Assembly: GCA_018670095.1 (NCBI GenBank)
Contig: JABHRR010000014.1
Coordinates: 1-47,094, forward strand
DNA length: 47,094 nt
Source of the DNA: Candidatus Woesearchaeota archaeon
GTDB taxonomy: Archaea > Nanobdellota > Nanobdellia > Woesearchaeales > GW2011-AR9
Direction of reading: 5' to 3'
In this document: positions 26,366 to 33,819 of the stretch, one piece after another
Layout of the letters: each line of letters opens with the position of its first letter
How positions within the stretch are numbered: the first letter of the stretch is position 1
Notes under the pieces: model-generated
Told to the model about the DNA's origin: nothing
Databases searched by the model: none
The model's input: only the letters and a program-made list of their open reading frames with translations
Made by a program: the position numbers and the translations under genes

Positions 26366-26929
26366 ATGAGATTAAACAAAAAAGGGATGGGTGTTGGTCA
26401 AGTATTTGTATTTATTATTGCGGCATTAACTTTTGCCTTGATTATGATTTTCGGATATCAATCTATTTCTCGATTTATAGCTAGTGGCGAAGACGTAGCT
26501 TTTGTCCAGTTTAAAACTGATTTAGAGGGTTCTATTAAAACAATTTATACTGAATTTGGGGCAGTTAGAATTGAAAAATTTTACCCTCCTGAAAAATTTG
26601 AACATATTTGTTTTGTTAATATGAATTACGATTTTACTGTTGAAGAAAAACAGGCATTGTGTAAAGAGAATCCTCTTGCTTGTGATGTTTTAGAAGAAGC
26701 TCAAGCGGGCGTTGCTGAAGGAAGATGTTTTACGGGTTACGATTGTGTTGAAAAAAATGTTTTTTTTAAACCACAATCTACTGTTCCTATTAAAGTTTAT
26801 CAAATTTCCATCTCCGATTCTGAAGGTGAAGAAGAATTTGGTTTCCTTTGTAAAAAAATAATTCAGGGCTTATTTTCTCTTGGTGTAGAAGGTAAAGGCG
26901 ACCACACAGAATTGTTTAATGTGGGATAA
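26366..26929 (+). CDS. Pilin-like protein (187 aa)
   Basis: It starts MRLNKKGMGVGQVFVFIIAA. The KKG or G-Q junction followed by a hydrophobic helix of about 22 residues fits a class III (prepilin) signal. The ectodomain of about 150 residues has six to eight Cys (ICFVNMNY, LCKENPLACDV, RCFTGYDC, FLCKK). An in-frame upstream start at 26255 would lie inside the giant gene, while the ATG at 26366 follows its stop by one base and gives the expected N-terminus. It opens the long run of pilin-like genes, translationally close to the giant. I do not recognise the ectodomain. Confidence 0.75.
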   Translation: MRLNKKGMGVGQVFVFIIAALTFALIMIFGYQSISRFIASGEDVAFVQFKTDLEGSIKTIYTEFGAVRIEKFYPPEKFEHICFVNMNYDFTVEEKQALCKENPLACDVLEEAQAGVAEGRCFTGYDCVEKNVFFKPQSTVPIKVYQISISDSEGEEEFGFLCKKIIQGLFSLGVEGKGDHTELFNVG

Positions 26930-26971
26930 ATAAATTATCATTATCATAATTATTACTAATTAATTTAGAGA

Positions 26972-28114
26972 ATGGTCAAAAACAAATCAGACAAAAATAG
27001 GAGATTTTCACATCGGCATTCTAATAAATCAGGACAAGTCCAGTTAACATTTAGTTGGATTTATATCATGCTGGCCGGGGCGATAATTCTCTTGTTTTTT
27101 GTTGGTCTTGTTTTTAAACAACAAGCAGCTGCTGAAGAATCTTTAGCTTTTGATGTTGTCCAAATCATGGATTCCATTTTTACTGGTGCTCAAGTTTCAG
27201 AGAAAACTAAAAATTTCATTGATGTTAGTGGGCTAGCAGATTATACTTTATCATTTACTTGTGAGGATGGTTTATCGGAATTTGGAATTAAAGGTCAAAG
27301 TAGTCCTGCCCAAAATGTTGTTGATCCCATTTTTTCCCCTCAAGAAATTAAAACTACTCTTTTGATTTTGTGGAGTTTACCATACAAATTACCATTTAAA
27401 GTGATTGACTTTATGTTTGTTACTTCCATTAACACTAAATATTTTATTCTCGGTGATGGAAGTGGTTTTTCTGAAGAATTTTATAATGCTACTAAAGACT
27501 TTAATCGTGTCCTTGTTAGTAACCCTGCCGAGATTGATCCGGGAAAGAATTTTCAAGTTAGAATAATTGATTTAGATGGTGTCTATGTTCAATCAGGCCA
27601 ACCAGTTCCAGAAAAACTTTCTTCGTTAGATGATAACAAAGTTACTGCCGTTTCTTTTACTGCTTCCAATATGGTGAATTATTTTCAAAAAGAAGGCAAC
27701 TTTTGGAAACAAACAAATCTTAATCTTGTGCAAATAATTTCTTTATCCGGAGAGAGAAATGCTGCCAAGTACGCCGCCATTTTTGCTGCTAATGATAAAG
27801 TTTACAAATGTAATATGAATAAAGCTTTCTTGCGTTTGAAATATTTAATTGAAATTTATGAAGAAAAAGCTAAAGAACTTGAATCGCATTATAATCTTAA
27901 CCCAGAATTACAATTAAATAAAGATTGTTTGAATTATATTCAAAAAGGCGGTCATGAACAAAATATTAATGGTGCTTTAGAGTCATTAAAAAATATTGTT
28001 AATGGCTGTTTGCTTAAACCAAGTTTGTGTGGTGGTTTATTGCAACCAGCAGAAGATTTAAAACAAGCCAATATCGATTTAGGGGAAAAAGGGGATTGTT
28101 TAACCTTATACTAA
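26972..28114 (+). CDS. Pilin-like protein with 330-residue ectodomain (380 aa)
   Basis: A basic N-region of 27 residues ends in SNKSGQVQLTFSWIYIMLAG. The S-G-Q junction plus helix is a plausible prepilin-peptidase site. The ectodomain is predicted alpha/beta, with four or five Cys clustered near the C-terminus (NKDCLNYIQ, GCLLKPSLCGG, GDCLTLY). There is no obvious TATA box in the 42 bases upstream, so read-through from the previous gene is likely. The next gene begins after one base. No known domain is recognised. Confidence 0.72.
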   Translation: MVKNKSDKNRRFSHRHSNKSGQVQLTFSWIYIMLAGAIILLFFVGLVFKQQAAAEESLAFDVVQIMDSIFTGAQVSEKTKNFIDVSGLADYTLSFTCEDGLSEFGIKGQSSPAQNVVDPIFSPQEIKTTLLILWSLPYKLPFKVIDFMFVTSINTKYFILGDGSGFSEEFYNATKDFNRVLVSNPAEIDPGKNFQVRIIDLDGVYVQSGQPVPEKLSSLDDNKVTAVSFTASNMVNYFQKEGNFWKQTNLNLVQIISLSGERNAAKYAAIFAANDKVYKCNMNKAFLRLKYLIEIYEEKAKELESHYNLNPELQLNKDCLNYIQKGGHEQNINGALESLKNIVNGCLLKPSLCGGLLQPAEDLKQANIDLGEKGDCLTLY

Positions 28115-28115
28115 A

Positions 28116-28634
28116 ATGTTAAGAAAAAAGAAGGGGCAAGCACGAATGAACGAAACTATTGCTATCGTTTTTATTTTCTTCGTATTAATTCTTTTTGGGA
28201 TCATGTTTTTTTATCAATATCAAAAAGTAGCGATTAAAGAAAAGAATGAAGAACTTCTTGGAAATCGAGCCATGGATACTACTTTAAAAACTTTATTTTT
28301 GCCTGAATTAATTTGTACGAAAGGCGAAGCTGAACCAGAAGATAACTGTTTTGATTTAATGAAATTAAGATATGCAGAAAAAACTTTTACTGCTCATTTA
28401 ACTGATTATTATTATGAAATATTTTCTTATGCTAAAATTACTGTGCAGGAAGTTTATCCAGGAAATAAAACTTATTTGTTGTATGATAAAGAAAAACCTC
28501 CTCAAGAAGACGGTTCTCAAGGTTGGACCAGAAAAGAACCTACTTACTTTGTTGTTACTTTGAAAGATGAGAATAATTCAGAAGAAAAAGCTAATTATGG
28601 TTTTGGTTATATTAATATAGAGGTATATTCATGA
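28116..28634 (+). CDS. Pilin-like protein (172 aa)
   Basis: The N-terminus LRKKKGQARMNETIAIVFIFF has a K-G-Q junction and an alanine/glutamate-type N-terminal helix continuing for about 25 hydrophobic residues. That is very close to the archaeal pilin/archaellin pattern. The mature ectodomain of about 130 residues contains two Cys (ICTKGEAEPEDNCFD) and beta-rich sequence to the end. The stop overlaps the next start (ATGA), so translation is coupled to the 190-residue pilin-like gene. The ectodomain family is not recognised. Confidence 0.75.
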   Translation: MLRKKKGQARMNETIAIVFIFFVLILFGIMFFYQYQKVAIKEKNEELLGNRAMDTTLKTLFLPELICTKGEAEPEDNCFDLMKLRYAEKTFTAHLTDYYYEIFSYAKITVQEVYPGNKTYLLYDKEKPPQEDGSQGWTRKEPTYFVVTLKDENNSEEKANYGFGYINIEVYS

Positions 28635-29203
28635 TTGAAACTAAAAAAAGAGGTCAAGTAGAGATCATTGGTTTAGTAATCATTGTTATCTTGATTGCTT
28701 TAGGAATGCTGTTCATGGCTAAGTTTGCTTTGAAAGAAGATGCTAAAAAGAAAATATTTACTCGTAAAGGTCTTGCTTATAGTACAATGTCCTCTTTAAT
28801 GAAAACTACTATTTCTGATCAAACTTGTTCTGGCAGTTATCAAAAATGGGTGCAACCTCAGTTAGGTAAAGATTTATTGGAAGATTGTGCAAAAAATTAT
28901 GATTATTATTCTGTTGATGATCCTGGCAGTTATTCATTGTATCAATGCCAAGAACTTCATAGTTGTCATTTTGCTAATCAATTGATTAAAGAATTATTGG
29001 ACGAAACATTGGGTGAGTGGAATAAAAAATATGTTTTTCAAGTAAAATTAATTCGGGCACAAGAAGATAAACCAATTACTATTGTTGGTCCAATAAAAGT
29101 TGGCGGTGGTTGTCCTAGATCTAAAGATCGAGATGTTTCCGGATTGTTTCCGTTACATACAGATGCCGGTTTGATTGAAAGTGAGTTATATTTGTGTGAT
29201 TAA
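28631..29203 (+). CDS. Pilin-like protein (190 aa)
   Basis: It begins TKKRGQVEIIGLVIIVILIA, an R-G-Q-V-E class III junction with an acidic residue near position +3, as in type IV pilins, where this Glu aids assembly. The ectodomain of about 150 residues holds eight Cys (CSGSYQKW, LEDCAKNY, YQCQELHSCHF, GGGCPRSKD, LYLCD). It is the last gene of this run. A hairpin and a palindrome lie between it and the next pilin-like gene, which has its own promoter. Confidence 0.75.
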   Translation: MIETKKRGQVEIIGLVIIVILIALGMLFMAKFALKEDAKKKIFTRKGLAYSTMSSLMKTTISDQTCSGSYQKWVQPQLGKDLLEDCAKNYDYYSVDDPGSYSLYQCQELHSCHFANQLIKELLDETLGEWNKKYVFQVKLIRAQEDKPITIVGPIKVGGGCPRSKDRDVSGLFPLHTDAGLIESELYLCD

Positions 29204-29248
29204 GTCTGTTTTTAGTGGTTTCTTGGCTAAAGCATTCAAAACATACAT

Positions 29249-29265
29249 AAAAACTTTCAGTTTTT
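29249..29265 (+). terminator. Hairpin AAAAACT-TTC-AGTTTTT, possible terminator
   Basis: A perfect 7-bp stem with a 3-base loop, its 3' arm ending in five T, 46 bases after the stop of the 190-residue pilin-like gene and before the next promoter. In archaea, T-runs alone can terminate, so the stem may be incidental. Confidence 0.4.
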
Positions 29266-29269
29266 AGTC

Positions 29270-29304
29270 GTTGCTAAGATTAAAATCTTCGCAACATTTA
29301 TATA
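29270..29304 (+). promoter_or_regulatory. Promoter with upstream palindrome for the second pilin-like run
   Basis: A 26-base imperfect palindrome (GTTGC, AAGATT, AATCTT, GCAAC) occupies 29270-29295. A TATA box TTTATATA follows directly at 29297-29304. The gene starts at 29360 with a good ribosome-binding site, GAGGTGA, at 29347-29353. A dyad abutting the TATA box is where an archaeal activator or repressor dimer would bind. Confidence 0.5.
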
Positions 29305-29359
29305 CTATTTTCCTTTCTTTTAATATAAATAATATTAACTAAAATTGAGGTGAATTGAA

Positions 29360-29707
29360 ATGGTTTTTAATAAGAAGGGACAAGGTTTGTCTTTAACAAC
29401 AATTATTGTGGCTGCTTTGGCTTTAATTGTACTAGTAGTTTTAATTATGGTTTTTACTGGTAGAATTGGAATTTTTCAGGGTGGATTAGATAAGGCTTCT
29501 CAAGCAGAACTGGTACAAATGAAAATAACTTATGGTGATTGTCACCCAAGTGCAACTGCAGAAGTAACTTTTAGTAATGACTTTAAGATTGCTGAATCTG
29601 AAGAATCTAAAGAATTAGCTAAAGCTCGGTATAAAGACGACATCAGTGCTTGTAAAGGTTATTCAGATAAAGGTACTTGTGAATCATCTGGCTGTAAATG
29701 GAACTGA
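29360..29707 (+). CDS. Small pilin-like protein (115 aa)
   Basis: It begins MVFNKKGQGLSLTTIIVAAL, a K-G-Q class III junction followed by a helix of about 20 residues. The ectodomain of about 80 residues is mostly helical and ends in a Cys-rich knot (ISACKGYSDKGTCESSGCKW), a pattern like short secreted Cys motifs. It is preceded by a strong Shine-Dalgarno sequence and its own TATA box, so it heads an operon. The stop overlaps or abuts the next start. No named family is recognised. Confidence 0.75.
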   Translation: MVFNKKGQGLSLTTIIVAALALIVLVVLIMVFTGRIGIFQGGLDKASQAELVQMKITYGDCHPSATAEVTFSNDFKIAESEESKELAKARYKDDISACKGYSDKGTCESSGCKWN

Positions 29708-29709
29708 AG

Positions 29710-30096
29710 ATGAATCTCTTTAACAAAAAAGTAAGCAAAAATTCTGAAAAGAATTTTTTGACTTTCTTTTCTAAAGAAAAGAAAGCTAGTGCTAACATGT
29801 GGTGGATTATTATCGGAGCAGTTATTGCTCTGGTAGTAGTTATCATTTTAATGGTTATCTTTTCAGATACCACCGCTGATTTATCGACTGGTTTATCTAG
29901 TTGTGAAGGTAAAGGTGGCATTTGTATTAAAGGAAGTTGTCCACTTGGCTCTTTACCTGCGAGTGCTTTTGGTTGTAACGATAATACTAATCCTGATTGT
30001 TGTTTAGGCACCCCTAAAAAAACAGCAGATGTTGCTGGCGGATGTTCTGAATCTGTTACAGCAAAAAATGTTGAATATTGCCTTAAGAAAAATTAA
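29710..30096 (+). CDS. SANMWW-type membrane/pilin-like protein, copy 1 (128 aa)
   Basis: A Lys-rich N-region of about 30 residues is followed by KKASANMWWIIIGAVIALVV, a helix almost identical to that of the next gene. The ectodomain is short and Cys-rich (SSCEGKGGICIKGSCP, FGCNDNTNPDCC, GGCSES). KKA replaces KKG at the possible processing site. I take the ATG at 29710, two bases after the previous stop; an in-frame ATG at 29698 overlaps the previous gene and adds only four residues. The extended N-region is absent from copy 2. Confidence 0.7.
   Translation: MNLFNKKVSKNSEKNFLTFFSKEKKASANMWWIIIGAVIALVVVIILMVIFSDTTADLSTGLSSCEGKGGICIKGSCPLGSLPASAFGCNDNTNPDCCLGTPKKTADVAGGCSESVTAKNVEYCLKKN
29782..29855 (+). 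repeat. Near-identical DNA segment, copy 1 (pairs with 30112-30185)
   Basis: These 74 bases encode the SANMWW membrane helix and differ from the second copy, 330 bases downstream, at only two synonymous positions. The flanking ectodomain sequences are clearly diverged, so the helix segment is either newly duplicated or kept uniform by gene conversion. Confidence 0.8.
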
Positions 30097-30105
30097 TCAT
30101 TTAAA

Positions 30106-30435
30106 ATGAAAAAAGCTAGTGCCAACATGTGGTGGATTATTATCGGGGCAGTTATTGCTCTGGTAGTAGTTATCATTTTAATGGTAATTTTTTCCGATAC
30201 TACGACTGATTTAGAAAAAGGCTTATCTTCTTGTGAAGGTAAAGGCGGCGTTTGTGTTTTGGCTTCTGGATTGGGTTGTCCAGGAAATACTTTTTCTTCA
30301 AGTGCATTTGGATGTAATAATAATGCAGTTTGCTGTATTGGTTTGCCTAAAAAATGTACTGATGAAACTGATTGTGGAAAAAATGAAAAATGTGAAAATT
30401 ACGGGGAAAATAAAAATTATTGTTTAGAAAAATGA
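30106..30435 (+). CDS. SANMWW-type membrane/pilin-like protein, copy 2 (109 aa)
   Basis: It starts directly MKKASANMWWIIIGAVIALV, the same helix as copy 1 without its long N-region. The ectodomain keeps the order of copy 1 (SSCEGKGGVCVLAS, SAFGCNNNAVCC) but ends with a four-Cys DETDCGKNEKCE segment like the motifs in the nearby lipoproteins. It is the product of a tandem duplication. Its stop overlaps the start of the 43-residue gene (ATGA). Confidence 0.72.
   Translation: MKKASANMWWIIIGAVIALVVVIILMVIFSDTTTDLEKGLSSCEGKGGVCVLASGLGCPGNTFSSSAFGCNNNAVCCIGLPKKCTDETDCGKNEKCENYGENKNYCLEK
30112..30185 (+). repeat. Near-identical DNA segment, copy 2 (pairs with 29782-29855)
   Basis: Second copy of the helix-coding 74-base segment, with two synonymous differences from copy 1. 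Confidence 0.8.
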
Positions 30436-30563
30436 AATTCAATAAAAGAGGAACAGCCGAAAGAGCCAATATCGCCACGGTGATAAAAGTTATTTTATCA
30501 GTCTTGTTAGGATTAACTTTCCTTTATTTTATTTGGACATTAAGAAGTAAAATAGGACTATGA
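30432..30563 (+). CDS. Micro pilin-like protein (43 aa)
   Basis: Translation of this short frame gives MKFNKRGTAERANIATVIKV followed by more hydrophobic sequence and a basic end (LRSKIGL). It has the NKRG junction and helix of the neighbouring pilin-like proteins but essentially no ectodomain. Both ends are coupled by ATGA overlaps to the genes on either side, which strongly supports translation. It may be a helix-only assembly component or a regulator of the pilin-like complex. Confidence 0.7.
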   Translation: MKFNKRGTAERANIATVIKVILSVLLGLTFLYFIWTLRSKIGL

Positions 30564-30700
30564 ACAAAAAAGGAATGGAAGTACAGAAATTAATAATTAT
30601 CTTTTTAGCGATAGCACTTCTCTTATTTCTCTTGTGGTGGTATAGTGATTTAGGTGGCGGAATAGAAGGGTTATTAGATAAAATGGGGGCTCTGTTTTAG
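30560..30700 (+). CDS. Micro pilin-like protein (46 aa)
   Basis: MNKKGMEVQKLIIIFLAIAL, then LLFLLWWYSDLGGGIEGLL and a short tail. It carries the NKKG junction with Glu at the third residue after G, as in pilins, one helix and about 15 further residues. It overlaps the previous stop by four bases and its own stop immediately precedes the next ATG. It is too short for most gene callers. Co-translation with its neighbours makes it credible. Confidence 0.7.
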   Translation: MNKKGMEVQKLIIIFLAIALLLFLLWWYSDLGGGIEGLLDKMGALF

Positions 30701-31480
30701 ATGGCTTCACAACTTTTGCAAAAATTAATTTTTTATATCATTCCAATTATTGTTGCTGCCCTTTTATTATTCAATTATTATGGTGGTGATGCCAGTGCTT
30801 TTGAAAAACTTAAAAGTGGTGTGGAAGGAGCAAAAGATTATGTCCCTAACATTTCTATTGGTGATAAAGGTTTAAGTACTTCCAAACCAACTATTCCTGC
30901 AGAACATAAGGCTCAACTTTTAAGATTGAACGAAACAATTAACCAGATGTTAAAAAGTTCTAAGCAAAATTGTTTTGCTAATTATGGTGGGTTTTCTGAA
31001 TTGGGCGAGAAAGGCACTTCGTTTGTGATGACTTATTCTGAAAGCGGAACAAAATTTAAAGTTTTTGGCGGTGCTGGTGGAGATCAACTAATTACAGATT
31101 TATCATTTGAGATTGAGGGTATGATCCCTTGTGTTATTGCTGGTAGTTCGACTATTACTGAAAATTTTGAAAACAGTTTTTTGACTGGAAAAAATATTGT
31201 TGGTAATCATTTCATGAATGTTAATGTAATTGCATTAAAAACTGATGATGGTGGGGCTTTTGGTTTAACAGAAAATAGAATTGATTCTGGAAGCGGTCCT
31301 AAAGATTTTGAAGATGCCGGATTTATTTATACTCCTGACAATGAACACATTTGTTTCTTCCCTACTGTTGATGGGGGAAGTGATGCCGACGGTTTAGATG
31401 ATGACTTTTTAGGAGAAACTCCTAATGCAGCTACTGCTGTCCCTCGACAAGTAAGTGAGGGTAGATTAAAAACATGTTAA
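30701..31480 (+). CDS. Single-pass surface protein without the KKG motif (259 aa)
   Basis: An N-terminal helix (LLQKLIFYIIPIIVAALLLF) lacks the basic KKG/KKA junction of its neighbours, so it may stay uncleaved or use another signal. The ectodomain of about 230 residues has only a few Cys and contains a beta-rich, Gly/Asp-rich part (FGGAGGDQLITDL, GGSDADGLDDDFLGE) that could bind calcium. It starts directly after the previous stop and overlaps the next gene by seven bases, so it belongs to the same operon. Family unknown. Confidence 0.7.
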   Translation: MASQLLQKLIFYIIPIIVAALLLFNYYGGDASAFEKLKSGVEGAKDYVPNISIGDKGLSTSKPTIPAEHKAQLLRLNETINQMLKSSKQNCFANYGGFSELGEKGTSFVMTYSESGTKFKVFGGAGGDQLITDLSFEIEGMIPCVIAGSSTITENFENSFLTGKNIVGNHFMNVNVIALKTDDGGAFGLTENRIDSGSGPKDFEDAGFIYTPDNEHICFFPTVDGGSDADGLDDDFLGETPNAATAVPRQVSEGRLKTC

Positions 31481-32346
31481 AATATAAAAAAGGAATCACT
31501 GCTGGAACTTTAGTAATTATCATCTCAGTAATTGCTGCTTTTATAATTATTGCCAGTGTTATTGTTGGTTTTATGGGTAAAGTTGAAACTAAAGAAGCAG
31601 AATTACTTTGTAAAACTAGTATTGATGCTCGAGCAGCCAGTACCATGCAAGTTGGCAGTGCTGATGTCGCTTTAGCGCCAGTTTTATGTAAAACTCAAGA
31701 TAAAGAAATTACCGGTAATCGTGAAGAAATTAAATCTCAATTAGCCTATATGATGGCTCGTTGTTGGTGGATGTTTGGGGAGGGTAGATATGAAGAAAAT
31801 TTAGGCGATCCTGATGTTATTAGAAAAACTTTTGGCGTTCCTGCTGGTGAAAACAAATGTTTCTTATGTTATACCACAATTATTGATGAAACAGAAATTG
31901 AGGGTGGCACTGTTGGAGCAAGAGAGATGTATGAATATATTCAAGAAACTGACCATCGTGATATTAAAGGTTTAAAATATTTAGATTATTTCCAAAGTTA
32001 TGGCGGCCCTGGTAAAGTAATGGTTGGTGAAGATATTAAGGCTGAAAACGCTTATGGAGTAGTTTATTTAGTAAAAAATAAAGAAGAAAGTGGTGGTTGG
32101 TGGGCCACAGCGATAGCAACAGTTGCTATAGCAGGAACAGTTATTTGTATTATAGCCGAACCTTGTGGAGCTATTGCTGGAGTAGTAATGGCTGGGACAG
32201 CAGGATTTGCAGGCACAGTTGCATATAAGACTCATAAAAGAAATTTTTATGGTGATGATGAGAGGGATGTAAGTGTGGTTATCTTAGATCATATGAAAGG
32301 AATAGAAGCTGGGGGCTGTGTTGTTAAAGATTTAGGTGGCCAATAA
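31474..32346 (+). CDS. Pilin-like protein with two extra hydrophobic segments (290 aa)
   Basis: It begins MLKYKKGITAGTLVIIISVI, with a KKG junction and a first helix. The ectodomain contains conserved-looking Cys and Trp clusters (ARCWWMFGEGRY, NKCFLCYTTIID). Near the C-terminus two closely spaced hydrophobic segments occur (WWATAIATVAIAGTVICIIA and GAIAGVVMAGTAGFAGTVAY), followed by a polar tail with HKRNFYGDDERD. A hairpin insertion into the membrane is unusual for pilin-like proteins. Co-translated with the previous gene. Confidence 0.7.
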   Translation: MLKYKKGITAGTLVIIISVIAAFIIIASVIVGFMGKVETKEAELLCKTSIDARAASTMQVGSADVALAPVLCKTQDKEITGNREEIKSQLAYMMARCWWMFGEGRYEENLGDPDVIRKTFGVPAGENKCFLCYTTIIDETEIEGGTVGAREMYEYIQETDHRDIKGLKYLDYFQSYGGPGKVMVGEDIKAENAYGVVYLVKNKEESGGWWATAIATVAIAGTVICIIAEPCGAIAGVVMAGTAGFAGTVAYKTHKRNFYGDDERDVSVVILDHMKGIEAGGCVVKDLGGQ

Positions 32347-32375
32347 TATTTATTTAATTAACTTAACAAAAAGAA

Positions 32376-32381
32376 GAGGTG
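32376..32381 (+). promoter_or_regulatory. Ribosome-binding site GAGGTG deciding the start at 32388
   Basis: GAGGTG six bases before the ATG matches the 3' end of archaeal 16S rRNA. Its GTG (32379) is in frame and could be taken as a start, but as part of the Shine-Dalgarno sequence it is better read as leader. Confidence 0.6.
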
Positions 32382-32387
32382 TTTGAA

Positions 32388-33797
32388 ATGATATTTAATA
32401 ATAAAAAAGGTGCAGCCCAATTATGGTGGATTTTAATGGTTGCTTTTATAGCTATTGTGGCTGGAATTTTAATTATGCTTTGGTTTCGAGGAGGAGGAGA
32501 AAAACTTTTCGGTGGAATTGGTGAAAAGATAGATGAGTTTGGCGATTGTGATAAAGATCGTGTTTCTAATATGTTCGATAAATGTCCTTGCTTGTCAACA
32601 AAAGGTAGTGAGATGAAAGATTTACGTGGTTGTCCGCAGGGAACTACTATAGAAAGAGCTGAATGGGACCGACAGACTTGTAATTGGCTTGTACCTATTG
32701 GTGGCGACCCTGAAAATCCTGCAAAAGAATGTCCGGATAATACAGTTTGTAAATCTCGTTGTGAGATTATTGGTGGTGTAGTTGAAGCCGTTCCAGAATC
32801 TGCTGGTCAAGGTGTTGCTACTCAGGGTGATTTACAAATCACTAAATTTACTGCTGGTGGTAAATCAGTTGGAGAAAAATATAATAAAGACTTAGCTGGT
32901 ACAACCGAGTTTGAATGGATTGAAGTTAAATCTCAAGCAAAAAATAAAGGTGAAGAAACAATTACTAAAAATTTCAAAACTAGCGTTTTTGTTTGTGATG
33001 CAACTAACCATGATGATTGTGTTAAGAAAAATCTTTACGAATCTGATTCTCCTACCAGTACTTTTGTTCCTAATTTGGTTACTACTCATGAAATGGATAA
33101 TGTGAATGATCAAATTGATTATTCTAAGTTCGTTAAAGTTGGTGAAGATGGTGACGCTTGTGATGGACCAAACATTCAAGAATGTTGGTTAAAGATTAGA
33201 GTTGATTCTGAAAACGATTTGGCTGAAAAAGAAGAAACAAATAATGAAAAAGGAATCAATGTCGTTTTGAAAAATCAGAAATTTGAATTGTTTCAATTTG
33301 AAAGTTTTAAATCAATTGAATTGGTTATCAATGATGATTTAGGTCCAAACCCAGAACAAAAACCAATCACTCAAATGTGTCGTGGTTATATCGGAGATGC
33401 TTCTGGTTATGATTGTTCAAGTCTTGATAACTCTTGTGGTGACGGCGATTTCCCTAAATCTGCAACATGGAATCCCGAAAATAATGGTTGTTTAATTGTT
33501 GTTTCTGAAGATGACCCTACTACTAATGATTGTGGTTATGCTGGAGCAGGAGATGAAGTTATCATTTCTCACAATTCTCCCAAATTGATTAGTAACTTAA
33601 AGACATCTTTTGTTACTACAACTCTCACCGATGCTGCCGAAAATGCGATGGCTTATTCCTGGAAATCTACCTCTGCTGGTTCATTGATTTGTCAGAAAGG
33701 AGTATGGAAACTTTGTAATCCTGCTGGTAATAATAAGCAATTAAAGTTTGGTAACAAATTTTTCAAATGTGAAAGTAGAAGATGGATACCTAAATAA
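32388..33797 (+). CDS. Pilin-like protein with calcium loop and CARDB-like domain (469 aa)
   Basis: It starts MIFNNKKGAAQLWWILMVAF, with a KKG junction, then helix. After the helix comes a thrombospondin-3-like segment (FGDCDKDRVSNMFDKCPCL, then DLRGCPQG). Next is a beta-sandwich of the CARDB/APHP type (about residues 148-300), with its hallmark end LKIRVDSENDLAEKEETNN before the last strand. A Cys-containing C-terminal region follows (CRGYIGDASGYDC...). CARDB domains are adhesion modules. It is preceded by a 41-base gap with a good ribosome-binding site. Confidence 0.75.
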   Translation: MIFNNKKGAAQLWWILMVAFIAIVAGILIMLWFRGGGEKLFGGIGEKIDEFGDCDKDRVSNMFDKCPCLSTKGSEMKDLRGCPQGTTIERAEWDRQTCNWLVPIGGDPENPAKECPDNTVCKSRCEIIGGVVEAVPESAGQGVATQGDLQITKFTAGGKSVGEKYNKDLAGTTEFEWIEVKSQAKNKGEETITKNFKTSVFVCDATNHDDCVKKNLYESDSPTSTFVPNLVTTHEMDNVNDQIDYSKFVKVGEDGDACDGPNIQECWLKIRVDSENDLAEKEETNNEKGINVVLKNQKFELFQFESFKSIELVINDDLGPNPEQKPITQMCRGYIGDASGYDCSSLDNSCGDGDFPKSATWNPENNGCLIVVSEDDPTTNDCGYAGAGDEVIISHNSPKLISNLKTSFVTTTLTDAAENAMAYSWKSTSAGSLICQKGVWKLCNPAGNNKQLKFGNKFFKCESRRWIPK

Positions 33798-33819
33798 TTT
33801 TTTTTTAATTTTTTTAAAA
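33798..33819 (+). terminator. T-rich tract between pilin-like genes
   Basis: Two runs of seven or more T (about 33800-33806 and 33810-33815) directly follow the stop at 33797. Oligo-T tracts terminate archaeal RNA polymerase. Here they may reduce read-through rather than stop it, since the next gene has no clear promoter of its own. Confidence 0.4.

Noticed and set aside
33748-33819. Upstream start for the 238-residue pilin-like protein, inside the preceding gene
   Set aside because: The ATG at 33820 gives the MxxNKKA start seen throughout the cluster.
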